Source: Polynucleobacter sp. UB-Tiil-W10 (lineage in GTDB: Bacteria > Pseudomonadota > Gammaproteobacteria > Burkholderiales > Burkholderiaceae). Taken from it: a stretch of DNA of 64,000 bases. The notes under the pieces were generated by a model. The model saw nothing but the letters and a program-made list of their open reading frames with translations. It had not been told where the DNA came from and did not search any database. The position numbers were made by a program, and so were the translations under genes. The stretch covers positions 682,001-746,000 of the forward strand of contig NZ_JACVPZ010000001.1 in assembly GCF_018881605.1 (NCBI RefSeq), written 5' to 3'. Positions 43,662 through 53,756 of the stretch are shown here, in pieces (positions within the stretch are counted from its first letter, which is position 1; each line of letters starts with the position of its first letter).

Positions 43662-44078
43662 TTACTTCACCAAGGGTAGAGCTGCTGCCGTCCAAGCCTG
43701 AACACCGCCGTCTAAAGTGCCTACCTCAGCAAATCCTAGTTTCTGAGCTTCGGGGAGGAGTTTGCGTGACTGGGCGCCCGTTTCACAAACTAAGATTACG
43801 GGATGTTTGCGATCTAGCTTCAGCTTTTCAATGGCTGCCGTTAAACCAGCGGCATTAGTAAATTTGGCGCCAGGAAGATGCCCTGCTTTGAAATCGTCTT
43901 CCGAACGCAAATCCAGTACATATGCTTTGCGTCGATTAATCCAAATCGTCGCTTCGGTCGGGGACAAGCCTTTTCCCCCAATAAGCGTAGATAATGAGGG
44001 TAGGAAAAGCGCTATGCCCGAAACTATCAGAAGGGCAATTAGCGCTAAATTATCAATTTGAGTGAGAAAGTTCATCAC
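43662..44078 (-). CDS. Membrane-anchored rhodanese-like protein
   Basis: 138 aa: an N-terminal helix (LALIALLIVSGIALFLPSL) and a single rhodanese domain. The active-site cysteine is in VILVCETGAQSRKL, and the motif RKAYVLDLRSEDDFKAGHLPGA is typical. It resembles E. coli YibN, which occupies the same place before grxC-secB-gpsA. Start is 19 bp from divergent gpmA. Confidence 0.9.
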   Translation of the reverse strand: MMNFLTQIDNLALIALLIVSGIALFLPSLSTLIGGKGLSPTEATIWINRRKAYVLDLRSEDDFKAGHLPGAKFTNAAGLTAAIEKLKLDRKHPVILVCETGAQSRKLLPEAQKLGFAEVGTLDGGVQAWTAAALPLVK

Positions 44079-44097
44079 CGGATTATAGAATGGCTCT

Positions 44098-44787
44098 ATG
44101 AAACAACTTGTCCTTATTCGTCATGGCGAATCCGCCTGGAACCTTGAAAACCGCTTCACCGGCTGGGCGGATGTTGACTTAACCCCCAAAGGGGCAGAAC
44201 AAGCCTTAGCAGCAGGCGAAAATCTGCGTAAAGCTGGCTATGAATTCGATATCGCCTATACCTCTGTTTTGAGGCGCGCTATTCGTACCCTCTGGCATGT
44301 TCAGGACACCATGGATTTAATGTGGCTTCCAGTAGTTCATAGCTGGCGTCTCAATGAGCGGCACTATGGTGCCCTAACCGGCCTTAATAAAGCAGAGACA
44401 GCAACGAAGTATGGCGATGAACAAGTTCATATTTGGCGTCGCTCATACGACGTGCGTCCACCCTTGCTCGAAATGGAAGATGAGCGTAACCCAAAAAATG
44501 ATGCTCGTTACTCCAAACTAAATACCTCCGATATCCCATTGGGCGAGTGCCTTAAAGATAACGTTGAGCGTGTGTTGCCACTGTGGAATGAGTCGATTGC
44601 TCCTGCGCTGAAAGCCGGCAAACGTGTTCTCTTAGTGGCACATGGAAATAGCATCCGCTCATTAATTAAGTATTTAGACCAAATGTCTGATGAAGCCATC
44701 ATGGAAGTAAACGTTCCTAATGGCATTCCTCTTGTTTACGAGTTAGACGACAACCTCAAACCCATTCAACACTTTTATTTGGATTAA
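44098..44787 (+). CDS. gpmA: 2,3-bisphosphoglycerate-dependent phosphoglycerate mutase
   Basis: Glycolytic enzyme interconverting 3- and 2-phosphoglycerate. The catalytic phosphohistidine is H9 in [46 protein letters not shown] and [14 protein letters not shown] complete the active site. At 229 aa it is the dPGM type. It is followed 12 bp later by a S41 protease gene. Confidence 0.97.
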   Translation: MKQLVLIRHGESAWNLENRFTGWADVDLTPKGAEQALAAGENLRKAGYEFDIAYTSVLRRAIRTLWHVQDTMDLMWLPVVHSWRLNERHYGALTGLNKAETATKYGDEQVHIWRRSYDVRPPLLEMEDERNPKNDARYSKLNTSDIPLGECLKDNVERVLPLWNESIAPALKAGKRVLLVAHGNSIRSLIKYLDQMSDEAIMEVNVPNGIPLVYELDDNLKPIQHFYLD

Positions 44788-44799
44788 AGCAAAAGCGAT

Positions 44800-46248
44800 A
44801 TGCGCCAATTTCTAAAGAACTTTGCCCTAATAGCCGTTGGTCTTATAGCCGGTGTGGCAGCAACGATCCAGCTCTCTGCGACTGCACAGCAGCAAGTTAC
44901 CCAGCAAAGCACTCAGCTACCCCTGGACGAACTGCGTACACTGTCTAATGTCTTTGCCCAGATTAAGCGCGAGTACGTTGAGCCTATTGAAGATAAGCAA
45001 TTATTGACAGACGCAGTGAAGGGCATGGTGAGTAGCCTTGATCCACATTCCACCTTCTTAGATAAAAAAGACTTTTCAGAAATGCAAGAGCAGACTTCTG
45101 GAAAATTTGCGGGTCTCGGAATTGAAATTACATCTGAAGACGGTGTGGTTAAAGTACTAAATCCTATTGAAGATAGCCCTGCTGCGCGCGCAGGCCTTCA
45201 GGCGGGTGACTTAATTACGCGCCTTGATGACAAACCTGTACGCGGCATGTCTTTAGATAAAGCAGTGCGCACCATGCGTGGCACTCCTGGAACCAAAATT
45301 ACTTTGACAGTGTTTCGTAAAAGTGAAGAACGAAGCTTTCCAGTAACAATTACTCGGGCAGAAATTAAAGTTCAATCTGTAAAAACAAAAATTCTCGACA
45401 ACGATATTGCTTGGGTAAGGATCACCAGTTTTCAAGAGCGTACTGTTCCCGATCTTGCTAAGAAATTGACCGATATTGCTAATCAAGATCCAAAGCTCAA
45501 AGGCATCATTCTGGATCTTCGCAACAATGGGGGCGGACTATTACAAGGCGCTGTAGGTGTCGCTGCAGCATTCTTGCCACCTGATGCGATCATTGTGTCT
45601 ACTAAGGGTCAATCTGCGGATTCAAAACAGGTATTTAATGCCACCCCAGCCATGTATCGCCTCAACGAGCCTGGCGATCCTTTAGCAGGCATCCCAGCCA
45701 TGTTTAAGAAATTGCCTATGGTGGTTTTGGTAAACGCATACTCAGCCTCAGCCTCTGAAATTGTGGCTGGCGCACTTCAGGACTATAAGCGCGCAACCAT
45801 TATTGGGAAAACCACCTTTGGTAAAGGCTCAGTGCAAACTGTTCGCCCCCTCACCAATGACTCTGCGCTGAAGATTACTACCGCTTATTACTACACGCCG
45901 AGCGGAAAATCGATCCAAGCTTTTGGTGTTAAGCCAGATATTCCAGTCGATCAAAATAAAGATGGCGATCCTGATGACGTATTAATTACTCGCGAGATTG
46001 ATAGTGAAAAACATCTACGCAATAAGCAATCTGCTGAAGACAAGCTAATTAAAGACCGCGAACAACGTCGTCTCGAAGAGTTGCAACGCATTGAAGAAAA
46101 AAATGCCAAGAAGACTCCTGAGGAAAAAGAGAAAGAAAAAAATAAGAAGCCTACTGAACTGGGTAGTGCTGATGACTTTATGCTCTCCCAAGCAGTGGCT
46201 TTTATTAATGGGCAGCCTGTGAAGCGCTCTTCATCCAAACTCGAATAA
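44800..46248 (+). CDS. Carboxy-terminal processing peptidase (S41 family)
   Basis: A 482-aa exported serine protease of the CtpA type. An N-terminal signal/anchor (FALIAVGLIAGVAATIQL) precedes the PDZ domain (FAGLGIEITSEDGVVKVLNPI, AGLQAGDLITRLDD). The catalytic serine is in NAYSASASEIVAGAL and the lysine in GKTTFGKGSVQT. The C-terminus is lysine/glutamate-rich (KKTPEEKEKEKNKK). It probably trims periplasmic proteins or cell-wall hydrolases; the target is unknown. Confidence 0.94.
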   Translation: MRQFLKNFALIAVGLIAGVAATIQLSATAQQQVTQQSTQLPLDELRTLSNVFAQIKREYVEPIEDKQLLTDAVKGMVSSLDPHSTFLDKKDFSEMQEQTSGKFAGLGIEITSEDGVVKVLNPIEDSPAARAGLQAGDLITRLDDKPVRGMSLDKAVRTMRGTPGTKITLTVFRKSEERSFPVTITRAEIKVQSVKTKILDNDIAWVRITSFQERTVPDLAKKLTDIANQDPKLKGIILDLRNNGGGLLQGAVGVAAAFLPPDAIIVSTKGQSADSKQVFNATPAMYRLNEPGDPLAGIPAMFKKLPMVVLVNAYSASASEIVAGALQDYKRATIIGKTTFGKGSVQTVRPLTNDSALKITTAYYYTPSGKSIQAFGVKPDIPVDQNKDGDPDDVLITREIDSEKHLRNKQSAEDKLIKDREQRRLEELQRIEEKNAKKTPEEKEKEKNKKPTELGSADDFMLSQAVAFINGQPVKRSSSKLE

Positions 46249-46272
46249 TCTTTTAATCTCTGCGGCTGGCAC

Positions 46273-47025
46273 ATGAATGACGAGCAGTTACTTCGATACT
46301 CAAGGCACTTGCTGCTTGAGGAAATTGATGTCTCCGGCCAAGAGAAGCTTCTAAGCGCACACGCATTAGTTATAGGTGCCGGCGGCTTGGGTAGTGCCGC
46401 AGCACCCTACCTAGCTGCAGCAGGCGTAGGCCACATTACCCTAATAGATCACGACGATGTAGAGCTCACCAATTTGCAACGCCAAATCATGCATGCTGAA
46501 AGTAGCGTCGGCAAAAGTAAAGTGAGCTCTGGGAAAGATTTTCTTCAGCGGCTCAATTCCACCATTCAGATTGAAACTATTCAAGCTAAGGCTACTGCTT
46601 CGTTATTAGATGAATTACTCCCAAGTGTTCATGTCGTGTTGGATTGCACAGATAACTTTTCAACCAGACACTTAATTAATGCCGCTTGCGTCAAACATCA
46701 AATTCCACTGGTCTCAGGGTCAGCTCTGCAGTTTGACGGTCAAGTCAGCGTCTTTAATCCACGCGATCCTAGCTCACCATGCTACGCCTGCATCTTTCCT
46801 CCAAGTGAACAGTTTGAAGAAGTCAGCTGCTCCAGCATGGGCGTCTTCTCACCATTGGTGGGTATTATTGGAGCTATGCAAGCAGCTCAAGCGCTACAAG
46901 TCCTAATTGGTTTTGGAGAAACCTTAGTGGGTCGCATGCTGCTATGGAATGGTCGCACGACCCAAATAGATGAAATCCGCATTAGCCGTAATGCAGAGTG
47001 TTTAGTGTGCGGCTCCTCACACTAA
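46273..47025 (+). CDS. ThiF/MoeB/HesA family adenylyltransferase
   Basis: A 250-aa E1-like enzyme that adenylates the C-terminal Gly of a ubiquitin-like sulfur carrier (MoaD or ThiS). The ATP-binding motif GAGGLGSAAAPYLAAAGVGH is near residue 33, followed by LIDHDDVELTNLQRQ. Zinc cysteines are CYAC (residues ~170) and CLVC near the end. No rhodanese domain is fused. No sulfur carrier gene is adjacent, so MoeB versus ThiF cannot be decided. Confidence 0.92.
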   Translation: MNDEQLLRYSRHLLLEEIDVSGQEKLLSAHALVIGAGGLGSAAAPYLAAAGVGHITLIDHDDVELTNLQRQIMHAESSVGKSKVSSGKDFLQRLNSTIQIETIQAKATASLLDELLPSVHVVLDCTDNFSTRHLINAACVKHQIPLVSGSALQFDGQVSVFNPRDPSSPCYACIFPPSEQFEEVSCSSMGVFSPLVGIIGAMQAAQALQVLIGFGETLVGRMLLWNGRTTQIDEIRISRNAECLVCGSSH

Positions 47026-47053
47026 ACAACGTACTTAGCAACGCACCAAGCGA

Positions 47054-48805
47054 TTAAGACAGCAAGCGCTCTAAAGCCTTTGCCTGCTCTTCGGGCTCAT
47101 AAGCCCTCAAGACTCTAGATACACGTGCCTTTAATAAACCTACATTGGCCTTGAGAATCTCGCGCTTAACCAGCAGCAACTGGCTGAAGTGCATCGAAAA
47201 ATCAGTCAAACCCAATGCAAGCAAAAGCTTTGTTAACGCAGGATCCCCAGCCATCTCACCACAAACAGCTACAGGCACATTTGCGCGCTTAGCTTGTTCT
47301 ATGATATTTGCTAATAAATTTAATATCGCTGGGTGTAGAGGATCATATAAATGAGCCACTGCATGATCTGCCCGATCAATCGCTAATGTGTACTGAATTA
47401 AGTCATTTGTACCAATAGATAAAAAATCAAATCGATTAATGAATAATGGCAACACCAAAGCAGCTGCCGGAATTTCAATCATGGCTCCGACTTGTATATT
47501 TGGATTAAATGCTTTTCCACGTTGATGTAATTGTTGCTTGGCTTTTTCAATCAGCCTAAATGTTTCATCAATCTCTTTAGCATGCGCCAACATTGGAATC
47601 ATGATGCGCGCCTGACCATGGGCAGATGCGCGCAGTATCGCCCTGAGTTGCGTTAAAAAGATTTCAGGCTCTGTTAAAGACCAGCGAATCGCGCGCAACC
47701 CCAATGGCGATGTGCCTGTTTGCGAAATATCACCGCCACCGCCCAGTGCTTTATCAGCACCAACGTCAATCGTTCTAATGTTGACGGGTAAGCCATGCAT
47801 AAGATCAACAACGCGGCGATATTCTTGGTACTGCTGCTCTTCATCAGGTAAAGCCTGCTTACGGTCCATGAATAAAAATTCAGAGCGGAACAGGCCAACG
47901 CCCACAGCCCCCAACTTCACCGCCTGAATCGCATCTTCTGGTAATTCAATATTGGCCAATAACTCAATCTCAACACGGTCAGCCGTTTCAGTTTTTGCAT
48001 GCTTTAACTGTTGAAGCTTGCGTACTTCTTTTAAAACTTGAGTTTGTAGTTTGCGGTATTCAGCCAGCAACTGCTCATCAGGAGCAACTACTACCACCCC
48101 TCGCTCACCATCTAATACCAACCAATCGCCGTGACGAATCATTTCACTAGCGTGTCGCACGCCCACTACCGCAGGAATCTCCATACTACGAGCCACAATA
48201 GCAGTATGGGAGGTCTTGCCGCCAAGATCGGTTACAAAACCAGTAAACGCATGCTCTTTAAAACGAAGCATGTCGTGCGGAGCAATATCATGAGCGACGA
48301 TGATTGAGTCAACCCCAATATCGCTCGTGGGTAAAAAATCAGAATCATTTAAGACGTCTTTTTTCTGCGCATTTAATGCCTTAATAACGCGTTCAGCAAC
48401 CTGGCGAATATCATTGGCGCGCTCTTTTAAATACGCATCCTCGATGTCTGCAAATTGCTCCAAAAGATCATTGAGTTCAGTTGTTAATGCCCAAGCCGCA
48501 TTTAATCGTTGTGTACGAATTAATTTAATGGGCTTTTCAGCTAAAGCTGGGTCAGCCAAAATCATGCCATGTACATCCAAGAATGCTGCCATCTCTTGTG
48601 GTGCATCTTTTGGCAATCCTTGGCGTAATTGATCAAGCTCTAAACGAACCTGATCAAATGCATCCAATAGCTTTTGGGCCTCAGCCTCTTCTTTGCCAGC
48701 CTCAATCAGGTAATGACTCACCTCTAATGCTGCACGTGAAATCAGTACCGCCTTGCCAATGGCAATGCCTTTCGATACCGGAATTCCGTGCAACGCAAAT
48801 GTCAT
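47054..48805 (-). CDS. ptsI: PTS enzyme I (phosphoenolpyruvate-protein phosphotransferase)
   Basis: Passes phosphate from PEP to HPr. The phosphorylated histidine is H200 in LGGKTSHTAIVARSMEIPAVVG. The PEP-binding barrel follows with GLFRSEFLFMDR, SIGTNDLIQYTLAIDR and the acid-base cysteine in VAVCGEMAGDP. At 583 aa it is the normal sugar-type EI without the GAF domain of PtsP. ptsH lies 5 bp upstream. No EIIB or EIIC gene is seen nearby. Confidence 0.97.
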   Translation of the reverse strand: MTFALHGIPVSKGIAIGKAVLISRAALEVSHYLIEAGKEEAEAQKLLDAFDQVRLELDQLRQGLPKDAPQEMAAFLDVHGMILADPALAEKPIKLIRTQRLNAAWALTTELNDLLEQFADIEDAYLKERANDIRQVAERVIKALNAQKKDVLNDSDFLPTSDIGVDSIIVAHDIAPHDMLRFKEHAFTGFVTDLGGKTSHTAIVARSMEIPAVVGVRHASEMIRHGDWLVLDGERGVVVVAPDEQLLAEYRKLQTQVLKEVRKLQQLKHAKTETADRVEIELLANIELPEDAIQAVKLGAVGVGLFRSEFLFMDRKQALPDEEQQYQEYRRVVDLMHGLPVNIRTIDVGADKALGGGGDISQTGTSPLGLRAIRWSLTEPEIFLTQLRAILRASAHGQARIMIPMLAHAKEIDETFRLIEKAKQQLHQRGKAFNPNIQVGAMIEIPAAALVLPLFINRFDFLSIGTNDLIQYTLAIDRADHAVAHLYDPLHPAILNLLANIIEQAKRANVPVAVCGEMAGDPALTKLLLALGLTDFSMHFSQLLLVKREILKANVGLLKARVSRVLRAYEPEEQAKALERLLS

Positions 48806-48810
48806 GTTAG

Positions 48811-49080
48811 TTACTCGCCTTCGCCAAAGCGGTCATTAATTAATGTAGTAAGCGCTTGCATTGCTTCATCGGCTTTCTCACCAACCGTCTCAAGGGTTAC
48901 AGTGCTGCCAATTCCCGCCGCCAACATCATCACGCCCATAATGCTCTTAGCATTAATTTGACGCCCATTACGTGACAAGAGTATTTCACAGGGGAACTGC
49001 GCGGCCAACTGCGAAAGCTTTGCAGATGCACGAGCATGCAAGCCTAATTTATTAATTATTTCAATTTCTGCTATAGGCAT
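48811..49080 (-). CDS. ptsH: HPr phosphocarrier protein
   Basis: An 89-aa HPr with both phosphorylation sites: H15 in LGLHARASAKL and S46 in NAKSIMGVM. Ser-46 is the target of HPr kinase, whose gene (hprK) is at 15638-16624. This carrier links EI, the EIIA-Man protein just upstream and EIIA-Ntr, fitting a regulatory phosphorelay. Confidence 0.97.
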   Translation of the reverse strand: MPIAEIEIINKLGLHARASAKLSQLAAQFPCEILLSRNGRQINAKSIMGVMMLAAGIGSTVTLETVGEKADEAMQALTTLINDRFGEGE

Positions 49081-49097
49081 TTTGTAAGGGCCCTTAT

Positions 49098-49520
49098 TTA
49101 ATCTTGATTTACTTTTGCACCAAGGCGCAAAATTCCGTGCTGTCCACCAGCGAGTGCCTTCTGCGCTAACTCCTCTAAACTCTCTCCTCGATGAGAGATG
49201 CAGCGCATCAGCATTGGGAGGTTTAATCCCGCCAAAACAATTACGGGTGCGTTCAATCCCGATAACGGACCGAGGGCCTCCAGCTTAGAAGCTACATTGG
49301 CAGGGGTTGCACCCATTACGTCCGTCAAAATCAGGACACCATTACCCGTATTCACCCCGTAAGCGGCCTTGAGAACTCGATCAAAACTCGCCTTGGTATC
49401 TTCATGAGGAGGAATATCAACCGCCCGAACTCGTTCAGGCAATACACCAAAAGTGTGTTCAGCAAACCCTAGCATTGCGCTAGCAACTGGTGTGTGAGCC
49501 ACGATGACAATGCCAACCAT
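49098..49520 (-). CDS. PTS EIIA component, mannose type
   Basis: A 140-aa EIIA-Man domain alone. The phosphorylated histidine is H9 in GIVIVAHTPVASAML; LILTDVMGATPANVASKL and VIVLAGLNLPMLMR are family blocks. I chose the ATG at 49518-49520, two bases after the gshB stop, over an upstream start inside gshB. No EIIB, EIIC or EIID partner is present, so it is probably regulatory, as proposed for similar betaproteobacterial loci. Confidence 0.92.
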   Translation of the reverse strand: MVGIVIVAHTPVASAMLGFAEHTFGVLPERVRAVDIPPHEDTKASFDRVLKAAYGVNTGNGVLILTDVMGATPANVASKLEALGPLSGLNAPVIVLAGLNLPMLMRCISHRGESLEELAQKALAGGQHGILRLGAKVNQD

Positions 49521-49522
49521 AT

Positions 49523-50464
49523 TTATGCCGATGCTTTCTCTAGAGCTGCCAACCAAAATTGCGGGACATTAAAGTCTGTTTGATTGGTAATTTCAACAAA
49601 ACAAGTAGGGCTCGTCACATTAATTTCAGTGAGGTAGCCACCAATTAAATCTAATCCCACTAAGAATAATCCGCGCCGATTTAAAACTGGCGCTAATTTT
49701 TCGGCGATCCTTTTTTCAGTCTCAGTTAAGGGCATTGCCACACCTTTACCGCCTGCAGCTAAGTTACCCCGGATTTCGCTCCCCTGAGGTATACGCGCCA
49801 GCGCAAACGGCACCACTTCTCCGCCAATTAAAAGTACTCGCTTATCTCCCTGGGTAATTTCAGGAAGAAAACGTTGGACCATCAAGGTTCTAGCGCCATT
49901 CTCTCCAAGCGTTTCTACGATGCTTGCAAGATTAAGGCCATCAGGACCCACTCTAAATACGCCCATCCCCCCCATGCCATCTAAGGGTTTAATCACGATA
50001 TCTCGGTGAGTTTGATGGAAAAGCTCTACAGCTGCCAATTCACGCGTAACTAAAGTGGGTGGAATAAGATCAGGAAATTCTGTAATGGATAGCTTTTCTG
50101 AGTGATCACGAACAGCGCTTGGCTCATTAAATACTTTTGCGCCCTGGCGAACTGCAGCTGATAACAACCAAGTGGTATTGAGGTATTCAATATCAAATGG
50201 CGGATCCGTACGCATTAAGACCGCAGAAAAAGAGTTGAGCGCTCGGGACTCAATCTCACCCAATTCAAACCAGGTCGTAGAGCTCGGCTTAATTACCAAA
50301 GACTGACAATCAGCAACTACAAAATCGTTTCTCCACAATACATTTTGACTTTGGCAAAACCACAGACGATGTCCCGCTTCTTGCGCAACTCGCATCATTG
50401 CGAGCGTGGAATCTTTTTGAATCTTAAAAGAATCAAGGGGATCCGCAATAAAAAGAAGGTTCAT
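49523..50464 (-). CDS. gshB: Glutathione synthetase
   Basis: ATP-grasp enzyme joining gamma-glutamylcysteine and glycine. The N-terminal domain has MNLLFIADPLDSFKIQKDST, and the ATP-grasp part shows IVIKPLDGMGGMGVFRV, RFLPEITQGDKRVLLIGGE and LDLIGGYLTEINVTSPTC. At 313 aa it matches E. coli GshB (316). It lies 28 bp after gshA. Confidence 0.97.
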   Translation of the reverse strand: MNLLFIADPLDSFKIQKDSTLAMMRVAQEAGHRLWFCQSQNVLWRNDFVVADCQSLVIKPSSTTWFELGEIESRALNSFSAVLMRTDPPFDIEYLNTTWLLSAAVRQGAKVFNEPSAVRDHSEKLSITEFPDLIPPTLVTRELAAVELFHQTHRDIVIKPLDGMGGMGVFRVGPDGLNLASIVETLGENGARTLMVQRFLPEITQGDKRVLLIGGEVVPFALARIPQGSEIRGNLAAGGKGVAMPLTETEKRIAEKLAPVLNRRGLFLVGLDLIGGYLTEINVTSPTCFVEITNQTDFNVPQFWLAALEKASA

Positions 50465-50492
50465 TTTTTCTATTGAGAGATTAGTATTTTAT

Positions 50493-51791
50493 TTATGCAG
50501 CTTCGGCATTAGGGTCGGTACGCTCTAACTCCAATGATGCAGCAAGTAGGGCCAAGCGAGCAACTACGCCATACAAGTAGAAGCGATTAGGGGCGGCGCT
50601 TCCCGGCTTAGCCCCTAGATCAGGCATCGAGTTTTGCTCGAAGGCCAAAGGCACAAAGTGCATTCCTGGTGCATTCAGATTCTCATCTGGTCCACGGTCC
50701 GTATGAACGCGATAGAAGCCACCGATGACGTAACGATCGATCATGTACACCACTGGCTCGGCAACCGCTTCATTGACTTTTTCGAAGGTATAGACGCCCT
50801 CCTGAATAAGCACATCACTAACTTCAAGACCTTCCTTGACCACACTCATTTTGTTGCGGTCTTTACGATTCAAACCCTTTAGCTGAGAGGGATCATTCAC
50901 AACCATCACACCCATGCCATAAGTGCCGGCATCGGCCTTCACAACTACATAAGGCTTCTCTTTAATTCCATATTCGCGATATTTCTTGGCTGTCTTTTTC
51001 AAGACTTGCTCTACTGCTGTTTGTAGCTCTTCTTCACCTTTGCGCTCGTGGAAATTGATATTCGAGCAACTTGAAAAATAGGGGTTAATCATCCATGGAT
51101 CGATATCAACCACTTTGGCAAATTTCTTCGCTACCTCTTCATATGCAGCAAAGTGGTTCGATTTACGACGGATATGCCAGCCAGCGTGCAAACCAGGAAG
51201 CAAGTACTGTTCATAGATATTTTCTAGAATCGGAGGGATGCCTGCCGATAAGTCGTTATTCAACAGAATCGAGCAAGGATCAAAATCTTTGAGGCCTAAA
51301 CGCTGCTTCTTAAGACCCAATCGGGCAAGCGGCTCCATTAATAGGCGATTGCCATCCGGCAACTCAATCCAGGTAGGTTTTTTTATTTCTTCCGAGAAGG
51401 TGCCTAGTCGAACATTTAATCCAGCTTGACGCAAAATTGAAGACAGGCGAGCTATATTTTGCAAATAAAAAGTATTGCGAGTGTGACGCTCAGGAATTAA
51501 TAATAAATTCTTAGCTTCAGGACAAATCTTCTCAATGGCAGCCATAGCAGCTTGCACGGCAAGCGGCAGCATCTGCGGGGAAAGGTTGTTAAACCCTCCA
51601 GGGAAAAGATTGGTATCAACCGGAGCCAACTTAAAGCCAGAATTACGCAAATCCACTGAACAGTAAAAAGGAGGGGTGTGCTCTTGCCACTCCAGCCTAA
51701 ACCAACGCTCAATAGTTGGGGTTGCTTCTAGAACCTTTGACTCTAATTCGAGCAAAGGGCCGGTGAGTGCTGTGATGAGATGTGGAACCAT
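50493..51791 (-). CDS. gshA: Glutamate--cysteine ligase, proteobacterial GshA (TIGR02049 type)
   Basis: First enzyme of glutathione synthesis. This 432-aa protein belongs to the GshA group seen in Thiobacillus/Burkholderiales rather than the E. coli GshA fold. Recognisable parts are LFPGGFNNLSPQM, LLIPERHTRNTFYLQNIARL, WHIRRKSNHFAAYEEVA and the ATP-grasp-like VVVKADAGTYGMGVMVV. Adjacent gshB supports the role. It reads downstream of the amtB terminator. Confidence 0.93.
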   Translation of the reverse strand: MVPHLITALTGPLLELESKVLEATPTIERWFRLEWQEHTPPFYCSVDLRNSGFKLAPVDTNLFPGGFNNLSPQMLPLAVQAAMAAIEKICPEAKNLLLIPERHTRNTFYLQNIARLSSILRQAGLNVRLGTFSEEIKKPTWIELPDGNRLLMEPLARLGLKKQRLGLKDFDPCSILLNNDLSAGIPPILENIYEQYLLPGLHAGWHIRRKSNHFAAYEEVAKKFAKVVDIDPWMINPYFSSCSNINFHERKGEEELQTAVEQVLKKTAKKYREYGIKEKPYVVVKADAGTYGMGVMVVNDPSQLKGLNRKDRNKMSVVKEGLEVSDVLIQEGVYTFEKVNEAVAEPVVYMIDRYVIGGFYRVHTDRGPDENLNAPGMHFVPLAFEQNSMPDLGAKPGSAAPNRFYLYGVVARLALLAASLELERTDPNAEAA

Positions 51792-51821
51792 TCCACCATT
51801 GTAAGATTATTAAAAGAAAGA

Positions 51822-51843
51822 CGCGGGATCCGAGGATCCCGCG
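51822..51843 (-). terminator. Terminator of the glnK-amtB operon
   Basis: CGCGGGATC pairs with GATCCCGCG (9 bp) around CGAG. Read on the minus strand, the direction of amtB, it is followed by a pyrimidine tract TCTTTCTTTT. It lies about 50 bp after the amtB stop and 31 bp before gshA. Confidence 0.88.
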
Positions 51844-51895
51844 CTTAAAACTAGGCAGCCAACCAGGACCGCCCAGTGAGGGGTAAATCTACTGA

Positions 51896-53380
51896 TTAAG
51901 ACTCGTAGGCAGACTCACCATGTGAGCTGATATCCAAGCCTTCGCGCTCTTCTTCTTCCTTCACACGCAAACCAATCACGATATCGATCAATTTGAAGGC
52001 AACGAAAGAAACAACGCCGGACCAAATAATAGTAGTAATCACGCCTTGAGCTTGGATCCACAATTGGCTAGCAATAGAGTAATCAGGAGCAACAGCGTTA
52101 GCCACATAATCCCAAATACCAGAGCCACCTAATGCTGGATCAGCAAATACACCTGTCAGCAATGCACCAGTAATACCGCCTACGCCGTGAACACCAAATA
52201 CGTCCAAGCTGTCATCTGAGCCCAAAATCTTCTTCAGGCCAGTAACACCCCAGAGGCAAACTACGCCAGCAACCAAGCCAATGATGATTGAACCCATTGG
52301 GCCAGCAAATCCAGCTGCAGGAGTAATTGCAACTAAACCTGCTACGCAACCAGATGCAGCGCCCAACATAGATGGCTTACCTTTGAGAACCCACTCAGCA
52401 ACTGACCAGCCCAATACAGCGGCAGCAGTAGCCAAATATGTGTTCACGAATGCCAAGGCAGCACTACCGTTTGCCTCAAGAGCTGAACCAGCATTGAAAC
52501 CAAACCAGCCGAACCACAAGAGAGCGGCACCAGTCATTACATACACTAAGTTATGTGGCTTCATTGCTTCTTTGCCGTAGCCCAAACGCTTGCCGATTAC
52601 AAAGGAACCAACTAAACCAGCGATCGCAGCATTGATATGCACAACGGTACCGCCAGCAAAGTCGAGAACACCTTTTTGCCACAACCAACCAGCACGAGCA
52701 GTAATTGCTTCGAGTGATGCAGCATCTTTGATGTCATCTGGACCAGGCCAGAACCAAACCATATGAGCGATTGGCAGGTAGCTCAAAGTGAACCAAATCA
52801 CCATGAATACCAAGATTGCAGAGAACTTAGCGCGCTCAGCAAAAGAGCCAATGATCAAGCAGCAAGTGATAGTTGCGAACACTGCTTGGAATGCCATAAA
52901 TACGTACTCAGGAATCACAACACCTTTACTAAATGTTGCTGCTACTGAGTCTGGATTCATACCAGCCAAGAAGAGTCGATCTAGTCCACCGACAAATGCT
53001 CCGCCTTCCGTGAATGCAAAACTATAGCCATAAATCGCCCATAGCACTGAAATCAAAGAAAACACCATGAAACATTGCATGCAGATAGACAAGATGTTCT
53101 TGCTACGTGTTAAACCGCCGTAGAACAACGCCAAACCAGGAAGTGTCATCAACAGCACTAATGCTGTACAAACCATCATCCAAGCAGTGTCACCCTTATT
53201 GCACTTTTCAGAGCAAAGTACTGGAGCAGGTTCTGCTGCAGCAGGTGTTGCAGCAGGAGCTGTAACAGCTGGTTTTTTTACTTCATCAGCATGAGCTGGC
53301 GAAGTAACGATTACACCAGTAGCGCCAATAGCCAAGGCCATAGCACCACCAGCAACGAGTCGTTTCATCCAAGTTAACAT
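51896..53380 (-). CDS. amtB: Ammonium transporter (AmtB)
   Basis: Trimeric inner-membrane ammonium channel, 494 aa. A cleavable signal peptide (LVAGGAMALAIGATGVIVTSPAHA) is followed by an Ala/Pro linker and 11 helices starting at WMMVCTALVLLMTLPGLALFYGGL. The pore histidines are in GTVVHINAAIAGLVG and VFGVHGVGGITGALLTG. I chose the ATG at 53378-53380, preceded by AAAGAGAGG; longer frames would run into glnK. It is coupled to glnK, 13 bp upstream. Confidence 0.96.
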   Translation of the reverse strand: MLTWMKRLVAGGAMALAIGATGVIVTSPAHADEVKKPAVTAPAATPAAAEPAPVLCSEKCNKGDTAWMMVCTALVLLMTLPGLALFYGGLTRSKNILSICMQCFMVFSLISVLWAIYGYSFAFTEGGAFVGGLDRLFLAGMNPDSVAATFSKGVVIPEYVFMAFQAVFATITCCLIIGSFAERAKFSAILVFMVIWFTLSYLPIAHMVWFWPGPDDIKDAASLEAITARAGWLWQKGVLDFAGGTVVHINAAIAGLVGSFVIGKRLGYGKEAMKPHNLVYVMTGAALLWFGWFGFNAGSALEANGSAALAFVNTYLATAAAVLGWSVAEWVLKGKPSMLGAASGCVAGLVAITPAAGFAGPMGSIIIGLVAGVVCLWGVTGLKKILGSDDSLDVFGVHGVGGITGALLTGVFADPALGGSGIWDYVANAVAPDYSIASQLWIQAQGVITTIIWSGVVSFVAFKLIDIVIGLRVKEEEEREGLDISSHGESAYES

Positions 53381-53393
53381 TTTGAACCTCTCT

Positions 53394-53744
<351 letters not shown>

Positions 53745-53756
53745 TCAGAGTGGAAA

